NCBI RefSeq assembly: GCF_014696315.1
Contig: NZ_JACJPX010000006.1
Span: 62,001-126,000 of the forward strand
DNA: 64,000 bases
Direction: 5' to 3'
Origin: Calothrix membranacea FACHB-236
Lineage (GTDB): Bacteria > Cyanobacteriota > Cyanobacteriia > Cyanobacteriales > Nostocaceae
Shown here: positions 1-9,281 of the stretch, piece after piece
Numbering within the stretch: position 1 is the first letter of the stretch
How the letters are laid out: each line of letters opens with the position of its first letter
Made by a program: the position numbers and the translations under genes
The notes under the pieces: model-generated
What the model saw: only the letters and a program-made list of their open reading frames with translations
Databases searched by the model: none
Told to the model about the DNA's origin: nothing

Positions 1-305
1 CCTTCATGGTTTATATCAACTACAACCTGGGATATTAGGCCTGTTTCCTTTTCAATACAAGCGGCTACAGCTCGATAAAATGCCATGATCCGTGCTTGAG
101 TAATCGGATCTACATCACCATCAATAGGAATTTCCCGTTTCTTTGCTTTAGGAACTACATAGGGTTTAAGAATTAAATCATCAGACCACTTTCGGTATGT
201 TCCATAGGTATCTTGTCCCCGGATTTGTTGGATAATCGCCTTCAGGAAAGGTGAATTAGAGACTGTACTGCTGGCGGTACCGTTAACACTATTATCTATA
301 CTCAT
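1..305 (-). CDS. NifX-associated protein (DUF269 family), 3' end cut by window
   Basis: The gene reads leftward from an ATG at 305-303 and is still open at base 1, giving about 101 residues. The segment starting MSIDNSVNG, with QQIRGQDTYGTYRKWSDD and the acidic stretch PIDGDVDPITQAR, matches what I know of the DUF269 proteins that follow nifX in cyanobacteria and many other diazotrophs. The family accompanies FeMo-cofactor assembly genes and its biochemical role is not established. Its ATG overlaps the nifX TGA (ATGA at 305-302), which points to translational coupling in the nifE-N-X operon. The 3' end lies outside the window, so length and C-terminus cannot be judged. Confidence 0.85.
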   Translation of the reverse strand, partial: MSIDNSVNGTASSTVSNSPFLKAIIQQIRGQDTYGTYRKWSDDLILKPYVVPKAKKREIPIDGDVDPITQARIMAFYRAVAACIEKETGLISQVVVDINHE

Positions 306-715
306 ACTGTTGCTTCATTTTCTAATTCATCAGCAAAGGTTGTGTCTTTTTGTTTTAAAGCTTTACGCAACCAAGGTGGGGGATTACCTTTAAGTGTTTG
401 GACTAGTTTAGTTAACACTTCCGCGATTTCTTCTTCTTCCGATCGCGCTTTAATGGGAGTTACACCTTTTTTGATTAAACGAGCAGCAGCGCTACCACCA
501 ATTGCTAATACATAAACAATTGTGCAATCTTCTAGCGCTGACAGTTTAGGTGTGATTTTATCCTCGTTACCATCTTCTTTAAGGTCGCCCTCAAAGTTTA
601 AAGTCTCAACAAATGTATATCCCTCATCTGAGACTTCATAAACCTCAATTTGTCTTGCCCATCCGAAGTGAGCATTAATGTGAACTCGGTCACTTGTCGT
701 AAAGGCAATCTTCAT
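302..715 (-). CDS. nifX: NifX, FeMo-cofactor carrier
   Basis: The 137-residue protein starts MKIAFTTSDRVHINAHFGWA and continues with the NifX/NafY-type dinitrogenase iron-molybdenum cofactor fold: a nucleotide-like beta-alpha layout and the stretch CTIVYVLAIGGSAAARLIKKG near residues 63-82. NifX holds NifB-co and the VK cluster during their transfer to NifEN. The length is normal for cyanobacterial NifX. It lies downstream of nifN (125-bp spacer carrying a palindromic dispersed repeat) and overlaps the DUF269 gene by 4 bases. The C-terminal tail (about residue 110 on) is charged and variable. The homologous C-terminal domain of NifB in this window (58846-60294) has a similar beginning. Confidence 0.95.
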   Translation of the reverse strand: MKIAFTTSDRVHINAHFGWARQIEVYEVSDEGYTFVETLNFEGDLKEDGNEDKITPKLSALEDCTIVYVLAIGGSAAARLIKKGVTPIKARSEEEEIAEVLTKLVQTLKGNPPPWLRKALKQKDTTFADELENEATV

Positions 716-758
716 CGTTATTCGTCCTTTGTCATTTGTTTTTGGTCAAGAGCCGGAG

Positions 759-778
759 AGACGCGATTAATCGCGTCT
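759..778. repeat. Dispersed palindrome AGACGCGATTAATCGCGTCT
   Basis: A perfect 20-base palindrome followed by GTACAAGA, in the nifX-nifN spacer. Near-identical copies lie at 17969-17988 and 18003-18022 inside the nifD element. It is a dispersed cyanobacterial repeat and could form a hairpin in the transcript between nifN and nifX. There is no U-tract, so it is not a classical terminator. Confidence 0.8.
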
Positions 779-840
779 GTACAAGAATCAAGAGTCAATA
801 TTTATATACTTTTGACCGTTGACTTTTTAACCCTTGACTA

Positions 841-2160
841 CTACCAATCTCCGTGGAAGTTTTTTACTCTCTCTTCTTCGGCTTCTAAAAAGAGGTTGCC
901 CATGCCAAACAAAAGCTCCATTGTGCCGCGGTAGCCGACTTTGGTAAATTGACCATTACCTAAGCGATCGTAAATGGGTATTCCGAGGCGATAGAGGGGA
1001 ATGGATAGCCGTTTAGCGATCGCACCGACGTTAGAATTGCCAATTAACAAGTCAGAGCCTACTGCTAGTTCCTCAAAGTCTTCCAAATCCCCGATTGTGA
1101 CGCTTTTAATGGGGAGTTGTTCTAACAGAGGCGATCGCGTTGTGGTTACAGCTCCATGAATTTGCGCTCCCATCGATTGCAAGAAATGCACTGCTGACCA
1201 CAACAAATCTGGTTCTAAAGCTAAGGATACGCGTTTAGCACCAAAATAAAAGTGAGTGTCTAACATTGCGTCTTGCAGTTGGCGACGTTGGCGGCGATAT
1301 TTTTCCGGGACGCTGTTACCGCTAAGAATCGCTAAAGCTTGCAAAAACTCATCCACAGGTTCTAAGCCTGTGAGTTGTCCGAAAACTTCATAGGGAATGC
1401 CAAACCGTTCTTGCAGAATCCGTGCTGCACCGCGCATACTTTCACCAAGTGCGATCGTGAAAGCAGAACCGCCAACTTCGCGCAGTTGAGCGACTGTTGT
1501 TCCACTGGCTGTAATCGCACTATAGGAATCTTCTAAATGTCCATCTAAGGAAGCACTTAAATCGGGTACCACAATAGGAACTAACCCAAAGCTGGTTACC
1601 ATTTCTTTAATTTCTTGGATATCCCCAGGGGTAAAAGAGGAACCCGCTAAGATGGTGACTTGTTCAATTCTGGTGGCACAAAGTCGGGGAATTTCTTTAA
1701 CAATGCTTTCCACCGCTACCGCAAAGCCATCTTGTAAAGCACCTTTAAAATCAGGTGTGGGCGCAAAAACAATTGGTAGCCGATCTAATTCTGGGTGACG
1801 TTCCCGAATTTCTTTCAGGAAACGTTCAATATCATCGCCTCTAGTTTCTGTTAACCCAGTGCTACACATACCAATAATTTCTGGCTGGGATTTTTCCACC
1901 AGGGTGAGAATTGCTTGTTCCACATTTTCTTCACCACCCAAAATGGTAGTCACTTCTGTCATGGCTGTAGTTGCTAGGGGAATTGCTTCCCGAAAATGCC
2001 GTACTAAAACAACTTTGGCAAAAGCAGTACAACCTTGAGAGCCGTGAAACAAGGGAATCATTCCCTTCAATCCCAAGAAAGCTAAAGATGCACCCAAAGC
2101 TTGGCTTTGCTTTAAAGGATTAACTGTAACTGGTTTGTTGGGAGTAGTAACGATCGCCAT
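841..2160 (-). CDS. nifN: NifN, FeMo-cofactor scaffold beta subunit
   Basis: The 439-residue protein is homologous to NifK and forms the NifEN scaffold on which FeMo-co is completed. Visible family features are VNPLKQSQALGASLAFLGLKG at the N-terminus, the GSQGC cysteine motif near residue 40, SMTEV-like TAMTEVTTILGG, MCSTGLTETRGDD and a C-terminal YRGTMELLFGMGN. It follows nifE with a 114-bp spacer holding a 7-base tandem repeat. nifE and nifN are separate genes here, not fused. Length is usual for the family. The ATG at 2160 gives a start matching the family (MAIVTTPNKPVTVNPLKQSQ). Confidence 0.96.
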   Translation of the reverse strand: MAIVTTPNKPVTVNPLKQSQALGASLAFLGLKGMIPLFHGSQGCTAFAKVVLVRHFREAIPLATTAMTEVTTILGGEENVEQAILTLVEKSQPEIIGMCSTGLTETRGDDIERFLKEIRERHPELDRLPIVFAPTPDFKGALQDGFAVAVESIVKEIPRLCATRIEQVTILAGSSFTPGDIQEIKEMVTSFGLVPIVVPDLSASLDGHLEDSYSAITASGTTVAQLREVGGSAFTIALGESMRGAARILQERFGIPYEVFGQLTGLEPVDEFLQALAILSGNSVPEKYRRQRRQLQDAMLDTHFYFGAKRVSLALEPDLLWSAVHFLQSMGAQIHGAVTTTRSPLLEQLPIKSVTIGDLEDFEELAVGSDLLIGNSNVGAIAKRLSIPLYRLGIPIYDRLGNGQFTKVGYRGTMELLFGMGNLFLEAEEERVKNFHGDW

Positions 2161-2200
2161 TTAACTAATACCAGGTTTGAGTATAGAGAGATGAGATAGC

Positions 2201-2235
2201 AGGGGGCAGGGGGCAGGGGGCAGGGGGCAGGGGGA
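2201..2235. repeat. Short tandem repeat, (AGGGGGC)n, five units
   Basis: Five consecutive 7-base units of AGGGGGC (the last ends in A) between nifN and nifE. This is the heptanucleotide STRR type typical of heterocystous cyanobacteria. Copy number is expected to vary between strains. Confidence 0.9.
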
Positions 2236-2274
2236 GCAGGATAGGAATTTTCTACCTCATCCCCCTCATCTACC

Positions 2275-3684
2275 TCATCCTTCCCATACTTCAGTAAGCA
2301 CACCAGATGTCTCAACCTCATCCCAAGGCGCTGGCTTGCGAATTTGTTCCCAAATTGGGCTGTAGAGTGCTTCGTACAATTCTCTGGCCATTTCCACCAT
2401 CCCTACATAACCTGCGTAGGGATGATGACGTTCTTGGTTAATGTCGAGGAAGGGAATCCGGGCTTTGAGGGCTGTATATTGGTTACGTCCCCCAGCAATT
2501 AACATATCGGCGTTGGTGTCTTTTACCAGTTGCAGCAATTCTTTAGCATTGCCTTTTTCCAGCATGATGCCTTCAGTGCCGAGTAAGTTTTTAATCTTGG
2601 CTTTGTCTTCTTCTGTACTCTTGCGGGTGCTGGTAGCGACAACTTCTATGCCTAAGTCTTTCGCTGCGGAGATAATTGACCAGCTCTTAACACCGCCTGT
2701 ATACAAGACAACGCGCTTGCCTTTGAGGCGGGCACGATAGGGAGCCAGAGCCAAATCTAAAGCAGCAGTTTCTTCAGCAATCAGCTTTTCTGTGCGCGCT
2801 TGTAAATCGGGATCGCCTAATTTAGCGGCAATATTTCGCAGACAACGATTCATGTCATCGATGCCGTAGAAAGACTCTTCAATGTAAGGAATGCCGTAAC
2901 GTTCCTCCATTTTTCTCGCCATGTTCAGCAAAGCGCGCGAGCAGATCATGACATTTAGCTTGGCGCGGTGAGCGTAGGTAATTTCTTGATAGCGAGCATC
3001 ACCTGTAATTTTTGATAAAACGCGAATGCCCAATTTTTCCAATAGTGGTGTCACTCCCCACATTTCGCCGGCAATGTTGTACTCGCCGATTAAGTTAATA
3101 TCATAAGGTGTAGTATATTCAGGTTCTGCTGTACCTACTACATATTCCAGCAAAGCTTCACCGCCAAAGCGATTACCCAGGTTTTTGCTGCCAATAAATC
3201 CCGGCGCAATTACCGGGATCACAGGAGTTCCTAATTTCTCCGCCGCAGTTTTGCAAACAGCATCTATATCATCACCAATCAAAGCCGTTACACAGGTAGC
3301 GTAAACAAACACGGCTGCTGGATTATAGCGCTTATGTATTTCTAAGATAGCTTTGTAGAGCTTTTTCTCGCCACCAAAGATGACATCATTTTCGCTTAAG
3401 TCTGTGGTAAAGCCCGTTTTGTAGAGCATGGGGCCAGAAGAGAGACTACCACGACTACCCCAGGAGTTACCAGCACAGGCGATCGGCCCGTGGACTAAAT
3501 GAGCAGCATCAGTAATCGGTACTAGCGCAATCATTGCACCATCAAAAGCACAACCCCCTTGAGCTGCGCCTGGTTGTGCTTGTTGGGTACAAGATTTATT
3601 TTTCTTTTCGCTTTGCTTATGCTGATTATGCTCGCATCCTGGCTCACTAAGCAGCTCGTTAATTTTGCCTTGGGTGATTTTCAT
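2275..3684 (-). CDS. nifE: NifE, FeMo-cofactor scaffold alpha subunit
   Basis: I place the start at the ATG 3684-3682 ([12 protein letters not shown]), 16 codons inside the longest open frame, because the upstream extension would use a TTG lying in a repeat. This gives 469 residues. NifE is the NifD-like half of NifEN. Motifs seen: [23 protein letters not shown] near the N-terminus, [27 protein letters not shown], and late [14 protein letters not shown] with [10 protein letters not shown] Lys/Gln/Cys-rich segment (about residues 15-40, with [16 protein letters not shown]) precedes the conserved core, as in other cyanobacterial NifE. Upstream (3714-3815) is a MITE-like repeat, so the nifE promoter region has been invaded. 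Confidence 0.95.
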   Translation of the reverse strand: MKITQGKINELLSEPGCEHNQHKQSEKKNKSCTQQAQPGAAQGGCAFDGAMIALVPITDAAHLVHGPIACAGNSWGSRGSLSSGPMLYKTGFTTDLSENDVIFGGEKKLYKAILEIHKRYNPAAVFVYATCVTALIGDDIDAVCKTAAEKLGTPVIPVIAPGFIGSKNLGNRFGGEALLEYVVGTAEPEYTTPYDINLIGEYNIAGEMWGVTPLLEKLGIRVLSKITGDARYQEITYAHRAKLNVMICSRALLNMARKMEERYGIPYIEESFYGIDDMNRCLRNIAAKLGDPDLQARTEKLIAEETAALDLALAPYRARLKGKRVVLYTGGVKSWSIISAAKDLGIEVVATSTRKSTEEDKAKIKNLLGTEGIMLEKGNAKELLQLVKDTNADMLIAGGRNQYTALKARIPFLDINQERHHPYAGYVGMVEMARELYEALYSPIWEQIRKPAPWDEVETSGVLTEVWEG

Positions 3685-3713
3685 CTCTCTTCTCTTGCTG
3701 GATGGCAGGTGTG

Positions 3714-3815
3714 ATACCAATTCAAAATTCAAAATTCAAAATTCAAAATTAAGAAAACCTGAGTTTTCTAGATTTATGAGTTTAGAATTATTGCTGAATT
3801 TTACAGAATTGGTGT
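3714..3815 (+). repeat. MITE-like element, copy A (terminal ATACCAATTC / GAATTGGTGT)
   Basis: A 102-base element with 10-base terminal inverted repeats. Just inside one end are four TTCAAAA heptamers (3721-3748), and the centre carries AAGAAAACC and GAATTATTGCTGAATTTTACA. Related copies are at 49662-49743 and, inverted, at 54766-54861. It has no coding capacity. It separates nifE from the upstream gene. Bases 3830-3945 beyond it hold degenerate TCATTTG/GACTAAT heptamer repeats and nothing else that I can recognise. Confidence 0.7.
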
Positions 3816-3950
3816 TAAGTGTTCTCGTTTCTTTGTCATTTGTCATTTGTCGTTTAAATAATTAAGAAATAATGACTAATGACTAATGACCAATAACTAA
3901 TAAGTGATGACTAATGGTAATAGGTAATGGGTATTGATTAATGTCTAAAG

Positions 3951-4283
3951 CTAACAAATGTATTTCGTCACATCCTCACCACATTCATCGGTAAGAAAAG
4001 ATAAAGCCCGGAAGCGCAAACTAACGACTTCGTCATACAAAGGATTAAATTTGCAAAGTGCTGGAATATGGTAAGTCCGCCCAAATAAATTGATATCGCG
4101 CTCAAACGGGCAACAGCAAGGTATTACTCTACAGAGTAGATGGGCAAAACGAGCATTTTTTACCGGAATACCATCTACCAAATGGCGCAAAGGCTTGAGA
4201 ATATCAAAAGAACCAGAGCGTTTATAGTTTGGTGGATGGTAATTAGGATGAGGATGAGAGTGATGGTGACTAATACTTGCCAT
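3951..4283 (-). CDS. Mo-dependent nitrogenase C-terminal-domain protein
   Basis: The product is 110 residues from the ATG at 4283-4281 (MASISHHHSHPHPN); the longer frame would need a TTG two codons earlier. It matches the small family annotated as Mo-dependent nitrogenase C-terminus, regularly found between nifK and nifE in cyanobacteria. The N-terminus is rich in His and Pro (possible metal binding). The core has four Cys in CRVIPCCCPFERD and the signature FGRTYHIPALCKFNPLYDEVV, ending FLTDECGEDVTKYIC. Its function is not established; location suggests nitrogenase assembly or protection. It sits in the nifHDK-to-nifEN transition with an 86-base spacer to nifK. Confidence 0.85.
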   Translation of the reverse strand: MASISHHHSHPHPNYHPPNYKRSGSFDILKPLRHLVDGIPVKNARFAHLLCRVIPCCCPFERDINLFGRTYHIPALCKFNPLYDEVVSLRFRALSFLTDECGEDVTKYIC

Positions 4284-4303
4284 AATCAATACCTCAGGTA
4301 CAG

Positions 4304-4350
4304 GAAAAAGTAAAAAGTAAAAAGATATATCTTTTACTTTTTACTTTTTA
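4304..4350. repeat. Inverted heptamer repeat (AGTAAAA)n / (TTTTACT)n
   Basis: A/T-only tandem heptamers in opposite orientations form a nearly perfect hairpin with about 22-base arms around ATAT. It lies just 3' of nifK and ahead of the small nitrogenase-associated gene, so it could stabilise or attenuate the nifHDK transcript. Confidence 0.75.
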
Positions 4351-4375
4351 AATATGCCGCGAGTGACTTTAATTT

Positions 4376-5911
4376 CTATCGAACTAAGTCGTAAGAAATG
4401 TCAGTCTTGGAAGGAATGTTGGTGCGTTGATCGATGTCCTCGAAGATTGTATTAACAACCCAGTTGAGGAGGTTGATTACACCTTGGTAACCAATGGTGC
4501 TGTAGCGGTGCAGGTGGTGACGATCCATGATGGGATAGCCGATTCTGACTAAGGGCACCTTGCAATCGCGCCACAGGTACTTACCGTAGGAGTTACCGAT
4601 TAATAAGTCAACTGGCTCGGTGAACAACAGTGAACGTAAGTGCCACAAGTCTTTACCAGACCAGATTTTACCTTCTTTACCGAAGGGGCTAGAATCTAGC
4701 AATGCTTGCAGTTCTTTTTCAAATACTTCGTTGGAGTTGTGAACCACAATGTGAACAGGTTCAGCACCCAATTCCAGCATGAAGCTAACAACACTGTAAA
4801 CCAAATCGGGATCGCCGTAGATAGCGAAGCGCTTACCGTGAACCCAAGCATGGGAGTCAGTCATTGCGTCAACTGCACGACCGCGTTCGATTTCTAGTTC
4901 TTCAGGAATGGGTTTACCAGTCAGTTCGCTGATTTTCATCAAGAACTCATCAGTACCCTTGATACCCCAAGGACGAGAAACGACTACATCTTGCTTCCAT
5001 TCTTTAGTGATGTAATCACGGGTCTTAGGAGTAGAGTGAGCTTGCAGAAAAACTGTAGCTTTAGCATTAATTGCATCTGCTGCATCTTCCAACTTAGTAC
5101 CACCTGGGTACATATTAAATTCACCATCATTGGGTGAATCTACATAGTCGCTGCTATCTGAGAGCAGGGTGTAGTCTAAGCCCATCACGGAAGCGATACG
5201 CTTGATTTCGCGGTAATTGCCTACATAGGTGTCAAAACCAGCGATAAAGTTGATTTTGCCGTTGCTGGTAGATTTCTTCTTACCTGCTGTTAAGGTAGAA
5301 AGAATTCCCTTCATCATGTTGTCATAGCCAGTGATGTGGGAACCAACAAAGCTAGGAGTATGAGCAAAGGGTACTGGTAAATCTTGAGGAACTGAACCTG
5401 CGTTCTTAGCGTTGGTGATAAACGCGCCTAAGTCATCCCCGATTACTTCCGCCATACAGGTGGTGCAGACTGCAATCATCTTGGGCTTGTAAAGCTGGTA
5501 AGAGTTTGCCAAGCCATCAATCATGTTTTGCAGACCACCAAACACCGCTGCGTCTTCAGTCATGGAAGAAGACACACCAGAGAATGGTTCTTTGTAGTGA
5601 CGGGTTAAGTGGGTACGGAAGTAAGCCACGCAACCTTGAGAACCTTGAACGAAGGGTAAAGTACCTTCAAAACCAACAGCAGCGAACATAGCGCCTAAAG
5701 GTTGGCAACCTTTAGCTGGGTTAACTGTCAACGCTTCACGAGCGAAGTTCTTTTCACGATAATCCCAGCTCTTTGTCCATTCTGCAACCCGTTCTACTTC
5801 AGCGGGGTCATGACCGTTTTCAAACTCTCTCTTGTTTTGAAAAAGTTGTTGGTATTCCGGTTGGTGGAACAGTTGAACGTGATCTTGAATTTTATCTGGA
5901 TTCTGAGGCAT
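4376..5911 (-). CDS. nifK: NifK, nitrogenase MoFe protein beta chain
   Basis: A full 511-residue NifK ([20 protein letters not shown]...). With NifD it forms the alpha2beta2 MoFe protein that reduces N2. P-cluster cysteine motifs are visible: [11 protein letters not shown] near residue 70, [12 protein letters not shown] near residue 95 and [12 protein letters not shown] near 150. The C-terminus contains [20 protein letters not shown]. It is intact, unlike nifH and nifD. It lies 225 bp downstream of the nifD stop, a spacer that includes a short A/T repeat and no gene. Expression should need nifHDK transcription restored by excision of both upstream elements, unless a secondary promoter exists. 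Confidence 0.98.
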   Translation of the reverse strand: MPQNPDKIQDHVQLFHQPEYQQLFQNKREFENGHDPAEVERVAEWTKSWDYREKNFAREALTVNPAKGCQPLGAMFAAVGFEGTLPFVQGSQGCVAYFRTHLTRHYKEPFSGVSSSMTEDAAVFGGLQNMIDGLANSYQLYKPKMIAVCTTCMAEVIGDDLGAFITNAKNAGSVPQDLPVPFAHTPSFVGSHITGYDNMMKGILSTLTAGKKKSTSNGKINFIAGFDTYVGNYREIKRIASVMGLDYTLLSDSSDYVDSPNDGEFNMYPGGTKLEDAADAINAKATVFLQAHSTPKTRDYITKEWKQDVVVSRPWGIKGTDEFLMKISELTGKPIPEELEIERGRAVDAMTDSHAWVHGKRFAIYGDPDLVYSVVSFMLELGAEPVHIVVHNSNEVFEKELQALLDSSPFGKEGKIWSGKDLWHLRSLLFTEPVDLLIGNSYGKYLWRDCKVPLVRIGYPIMDRHHLHRYSTIGYQGVINLLNWVVNTIFEDIDQRTNIPSKTDISYDLVR

Positions 5912-6136
5912 TTCTGGATCTCCAAGCTGACTGAATTCGTGACTGACTGGTCAAAGATGAGGATTTCGAGCGGGGGTAAGTCACGAGAGTTGCAGGTGGG
6001 GAGCAGGAATATTATTCAAAATTCAAAATGCAAAACCAAAATTTCCATTTTAATTTTTAGTTTTGAATCCTGGATTCCCAAATCCCCCCTGGGGTTTTAA
6101 GCCCCAGGCCCCTTCTAATCTCTCGATTCCATTACT

Positions 6137-6281
6137 CTAAACGGCAGCTTTAGCTTTAGCGCCAGCTTTTTTGCTCCAAGGAGCGCCAATTAGACCCCAG
6201 GTTGGGCTGTTGAGTGCCAAATCCATGTCGCGAGCGAAGATGGCAAACCCGTCATAACCGTGATAAGGGCCGGAGTAATCC
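6137..6281 (-). CDS. nifD: nifD, 3' segment (last 43 codons, separated by nifD element)
   Basis: Read leftward from the 11-bp repeat the sequence gives [20 protein letters not shown], then [18 protein letters not shown], and a Lys/Ala-rich tail to the TAG at 6139-6137. This is the usual C-terminus of NifD. It has no start codon of its own. Joining it to the 5' segment at 25104-26466 through the shared CGGAGTAATCC restores the frame (W-D-Y-S-G-P-Y-H) and a 498-residue protein. It is therefore a programmed interruption and not a pseudogene. Confidence 0.97.
6271..6281 (-). other. nifD element attachment site, xisA-proximal
   Basis: CGGAGTAATCC on the plus strand, inside the nifD codons D-Y-S-G. 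Flanking bases differ from those of the distal copy (C versus T before it, T versus C after it), so the shared repeat is exactly 11 bases. Confidence 0.95.
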
Positions 6282-6399
6282 TTTTTATGGTTCAATTACT
6301 TTCAGTAGCCTAATGTTCCCTGTAATCAATGTCAGTCTTAAACATTGTTCGCGGAGAACACATTTATTTTTAGGCTAAATCTAGGCTAAAAATACCGCG

Positions 6400-7818
6400 A
6401 TGCATAACCAGGGTCAAGACAAATATCAACAAGCTTTCGCTGACTTAGAGCCTGTTTCGTCTACCGATGGCAGTTTTTTAGGCTCCAGTCTGCAAGCACA
6501 GCAGCAAAGAGAACACATGAGAACAAAAGTCCTGCAAGAGTTAGAGAAGGTAAATCTGCGTTTAAAGTCTGCGAAGACAAAGGTAACAATTCGGGAATCT
6601 AACGGAAGTCTGCAATTAAGGGCGACGTTACCAATTAAACCAGGGGATACAGATAAAAATGGCACTGGGAGAAAACAATATAATATCAGCTTGAATATTC
6701 CTGCTAATTTAGATGGACTGAAGACAGCAGAAGAAGAAGCCTATGAGTTAGGAAAGTTAATTGCCCGTAAAACCTTTGAGTGGAATGATAAATATTTAGG
6801 CACTGAGGCGATTAAAAAAGATTTTCAAACTATAGGAGAATTGCTCGCCAAGTTTGAAGATGAGTATTTTAAAACTCATAAACGCACTACAAAAAGCGAA
6901 CATACCTTTTTTTATTATTTCTCAAGGACACAGAGATTTACTAATTCTCAAGATATTGCCACGGCTGAAAATTTGATAAGTTATATTGACAAAATTGATA
7001 AAGAATGGTCTAAATATAATGCAGCAAGAGCGATCGCGGCATTTTGTCAGACATTCAAAATAGAAATTGATTTATCCAAATATTCCAAAATGCCCGATCG
7101 CAATTCTCGCAACATCCCAACTGATGGGGAAATAGCCACAGGAATTGCCAAGTTTGAAGAATATTTGCATAGTCGAGGTAATCAAGTAAATCAAGATGTA
7201 AAAAATAGCTGGCAACTTTGGCGCTGGGCTTATGGAATGTTAGCAGTTTTTGGTTTACGTCCCCGAGAATTATTTATTAATCCTGATATTGATTGGTGGT
7301 TGAGTCAAGAAAATGTAGATTTGACATGGAAAGTCCATAAAGATTGTAAAACGGGGGAAAGACAAGCTTTACCTTTACATAAACAATGGATTGAAGATTT
7401 TGATTTAAGAAATCCCAAGTATTTAGAAATGCTAGCAACGGCGATTAGTAAAAAAGATAAAAATAATCATGCAGAAATCACAGCTTTAACGCAGAGAGTT
7501 AGTTGGTGGTTTCGGAAAATTGGTTTAGATTTTAAGCCCTATGATTTACGTCATGCTTGGGCAATTCGGGCGCATATTTTGGGGATACCTATTAAAGCAG
7601 CAGCAGATAATTTAGGGCATAGTGTGCAAGTGCATACGCAAACTTATCAGCGTTGGTTCTCGCTGGATATGCGGAAGTTGGCAATTAATCAGGCTTTGAG
7701 TAAACGGGATGAAGTTGAATTAATTAGGGAAGAGAATGCAAAGTTGCGGGTGGAGAATGAAAAGTTGAACTTAGAGATTGAGAAGTTGAAAATGGAGTTG
7801 GTTTATAAGCGGAGTTAA
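6400..7818 (+). CDS. xisA: XisA, tyrosine site-specific recombinase (nifD element excisase)
   Basis: A 472-residue phage-integrase-family recombinase, the length I recall for the long XisA reading frame. It begins 118 bp inside the element end. Catalytic residues are visible: Arg287 in FGLRPREL, then Y381-D-L-R384 where the usual His of HxxR is Tyr (a known peculiarity of XisA/XisC), His407 in NLGHS and the nucleophile candidate Tyr416 in HTQTYQRWF. The C-terminal 35 residues (KLRVENEKLNLEIEKLKMEL) form a leucine-zipper-like coiled coil. It is expected to act in differentiating heterocysts to recombine the 11-bp repeats. In the chromosome its upstream region is nifD/nifK DNA; in the excised circle it becomes the other element end. 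Confidence 0.95.
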   Translation: MHNQGQDKYQQAFADLEPVSSTDGSFLGSSLQAQQQREHMRTKVLQELEKVNLRLKSAKTKVTIRESNGSLQLRATLPIKPGDTDKNGTGRKQYNISLNIPANLDGLKTAEEEAYELGKLIARKTFEWNDKYLGTEAIKKDFQTIGELLAKFEDEYFKTHKRTTKSEHTFFYYFSRTQRFTNSQDIATAENLISYIDKIDKEWSKYNAARAIAAFCQTFKIEIDLSKYSKMPDRNSRNIPTDGEIATGIAKFEEYLHSRGNQVNQDVKNSWQLWRWAYGMLAVFGLRPRELFINPDIDWWLSQENVDLTWKVHKDCKTGERQALPLHKQWIEDFDLRNPKYLEMLATAISKKDKNNHAEITALTQRVSWWFRKIGLDFKPYDLRHAWAIRAHILGIPIKAAADNLGHSVQVHTQTYQRWFSLDMRKLAINQALSKRDEVELIREENAKLRVENEKLNLEIEKLKMELVYKRS

Positions 7819-7823
7819 AGTTG

Positions 7824-7862
7824 ATGCGGTGCGTTGCGCTTCGCGACAACACACCCTACGTT
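7824..7862. repeat. Dispersed repeat (GCGGTGCGTTGCGCTTCGCG type)
   Basis: GCGTTGCGCTTCGCGACAACACACCCTACG-type sequence following the xisA stop, containing the small palindrome TTGCGCTTCGCGACAA. It is a common cyanobacterial intergenic repeat; an overlapping 60-codon open frame here is repeat-derived and not a gene. Confidence 0.6.
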
Positions 7863-7966
7863 AATTTGGAGTATTGGTGGTGCGATCGCACAGAGAAGGT
7901 TAGTAAACAAGCTATTAGGGTAAGATGTCATAGTTCTCTATTAAATTATTGGACTCATGAAGCTCA

Positions 7967-9277
7967 ATGTCTAAGCCTTCTCAGCTTCAGCTTTTCAATT
8001 TAGTACCTGAATCACACGACAATGCTCAACCAAGAGTTATCAATGAAAGGACAGGTACTTTCACTGACAACATGAAATTGCCTATCCATAGATGGTTTCG
8101 CTATTCTGCTGGATTTTCGGCAGATTGGGTTGAAAGAGTAATTACAGAATTGACACCTCAAAATATCCTTGATCCATTTGTCGGCTCTGGTACTGTATGT
8201 ATTACTGCTGATAAGCTTGGTGTAAATTCTTATGGAATTGAAGCGCATCCTTTTGTTTATCAGCTTGCGAAAGGAAAGATTTCATGGGTAGTAGATATTG
8301 ATGAGTTTTTAGCAGCAGTTACAGCAATTAAGCATTTGGCAGCAAATCTTCAGCTACAGCTTCCAAAACAAATTCCAGTGTTATTAAGCAAATGTTATAC
8401 AAATGAGATATTAATAGACCTGTTCAAAATTAGACAGGCTTATTTTGAAATAGCTCCATCTTTATCTGAAGAAATACAATCTCTGATTTTTTTAGCGATT
8501 TCTGCTATCCTCAGGTCATCAAGTCATGTAGGGACAGCACAGTGGCAGTATATTCTCCCTAATAAGCGTAAAGCTAAAGTTTATGACCCATTTGAAGCAC
8601 TTGAAAGACAGGTTGATTTGATGCAAGAGGATATGTGTCAAATGCAATCTATTACTCAATTAAGTCAAGCCAAATTGATTCAAGATGATGCCAGAAGTTT
8701 AAAAAGTATCCCTAATAATTTAATAGATTTAATTATTACTTCTCCCCCTTATGCAAATAACTATGATTATGCAGATGCTACACGCCTGGAAATGACCTTT
8801 TGGGGAGAGGTTAATTCTTGGGGTGATTTACATGAAAAAGTTCGTAAATTTCTAATACATTCAAGTTCACAACATGTTTCCAAAGAGCGACTTACCTTAG
8901 AGAATTTGCTAGCTGAATCGATTATTAATCCCATTCGAGATGAGTTAATACCTATATGTCAAGCACTAGAAGATATTCGCAGAACTAAGAGTGGTAATAA
9001 GGCCTATCATACGATGATTGCCGCATATTTTGTTGATATGGGATTTGTATTCCAATCCCTGCAACGAGTTGCAACCTCTGATTGCAAAATTTGCTTTGTT
9101 GTGGGAGATTCAGCACCTTATGGAGTATATGTTCCAGTTGAAAAGTTGCTTGGTAAACTTGCTATTGCAGCAGGGTTTGATGACTGGTCTTTTGAGGAAA
9201 TTAGACAGCGTAATATCAAGTGGAAAAATCGCAAACATAATGTTCCACTACATGAAGGAAGACTTTGGATAAGGTAA
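7967..9277 (+). CDS. DNA methyltransferase, N4/N6-amino type (type II)
   Basis: A 436-residue protein. Motif I (S-adenosylmethionine binding) is DPFVGSGT at 69-76, and the catalytic motif IV is TSPPY at 258-262 followed by ANNYDYADATRLEMTFWGEV. The I-before-IV order and TSPPY suggest an exocyclic-amino methylase, N4-cytosine or N6-adenine. About 180 residues between the motifs are probably the recognition region. The start ATG lies in a run reading CTCAATG without a strong Shine-Dalgarno. It is followed after 4 bases by a putative endonuclease gene, so the two form a restriction-modification pair. Target sequence cannot be told from the sequence. Confidence 0.85.
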   Translation: MSKPSQLQLFNLVPESHDNAQPRVINERTGTFTDNMKLPIHRWFRYSAGFSADWVERVITELTPQNILDPFVGSGTVCITADKLGVNSYGIEAHPFVYQLAKGKISWVVDIDEFLAAVTAIKHLAANLQLQLPKQIPVLLSKCYTNEILIDLFKIRQAYFEIAPSLSEEIQSLIFLAISAILRSSSHVGTAQWQYILPNKRKAKVYDPFEALERQVDLMQEDMCQMQSITQLSQAKLIQDDARSLKSIPNNLIDLIITSPPYANNYDYADATRLEMTFWGEVNSWGDLHEKVRKFLIHSSSQHVSKERLTLENLLAESIINPIRDELIPICQALEDIRRTKSGNKAYHTMIAAYFVDMGFVFQSLQRVATSDCKICFVVGDSAPYGVYVPVEKLLGKLAIAAGFDDWSFEEIRQRNIKWKNRKHNVPLHEGRLWIR

Positions 9278-9281
9278 ATTT

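Noticed and set aside
2112-2321. Minus-strand open frame through the AGGGGGC repeat
   Set aside because: Low-complexity Pro/Ala/Cys translation of a heptamer repeat, overlapping nifN and nifE ends.
7821-8003. 60-codon open frame after xisA
   Set aside because: Its 5' half is a dispersed non-coding repeat and its 3' end overlaps the methyltransferase start in another frame.
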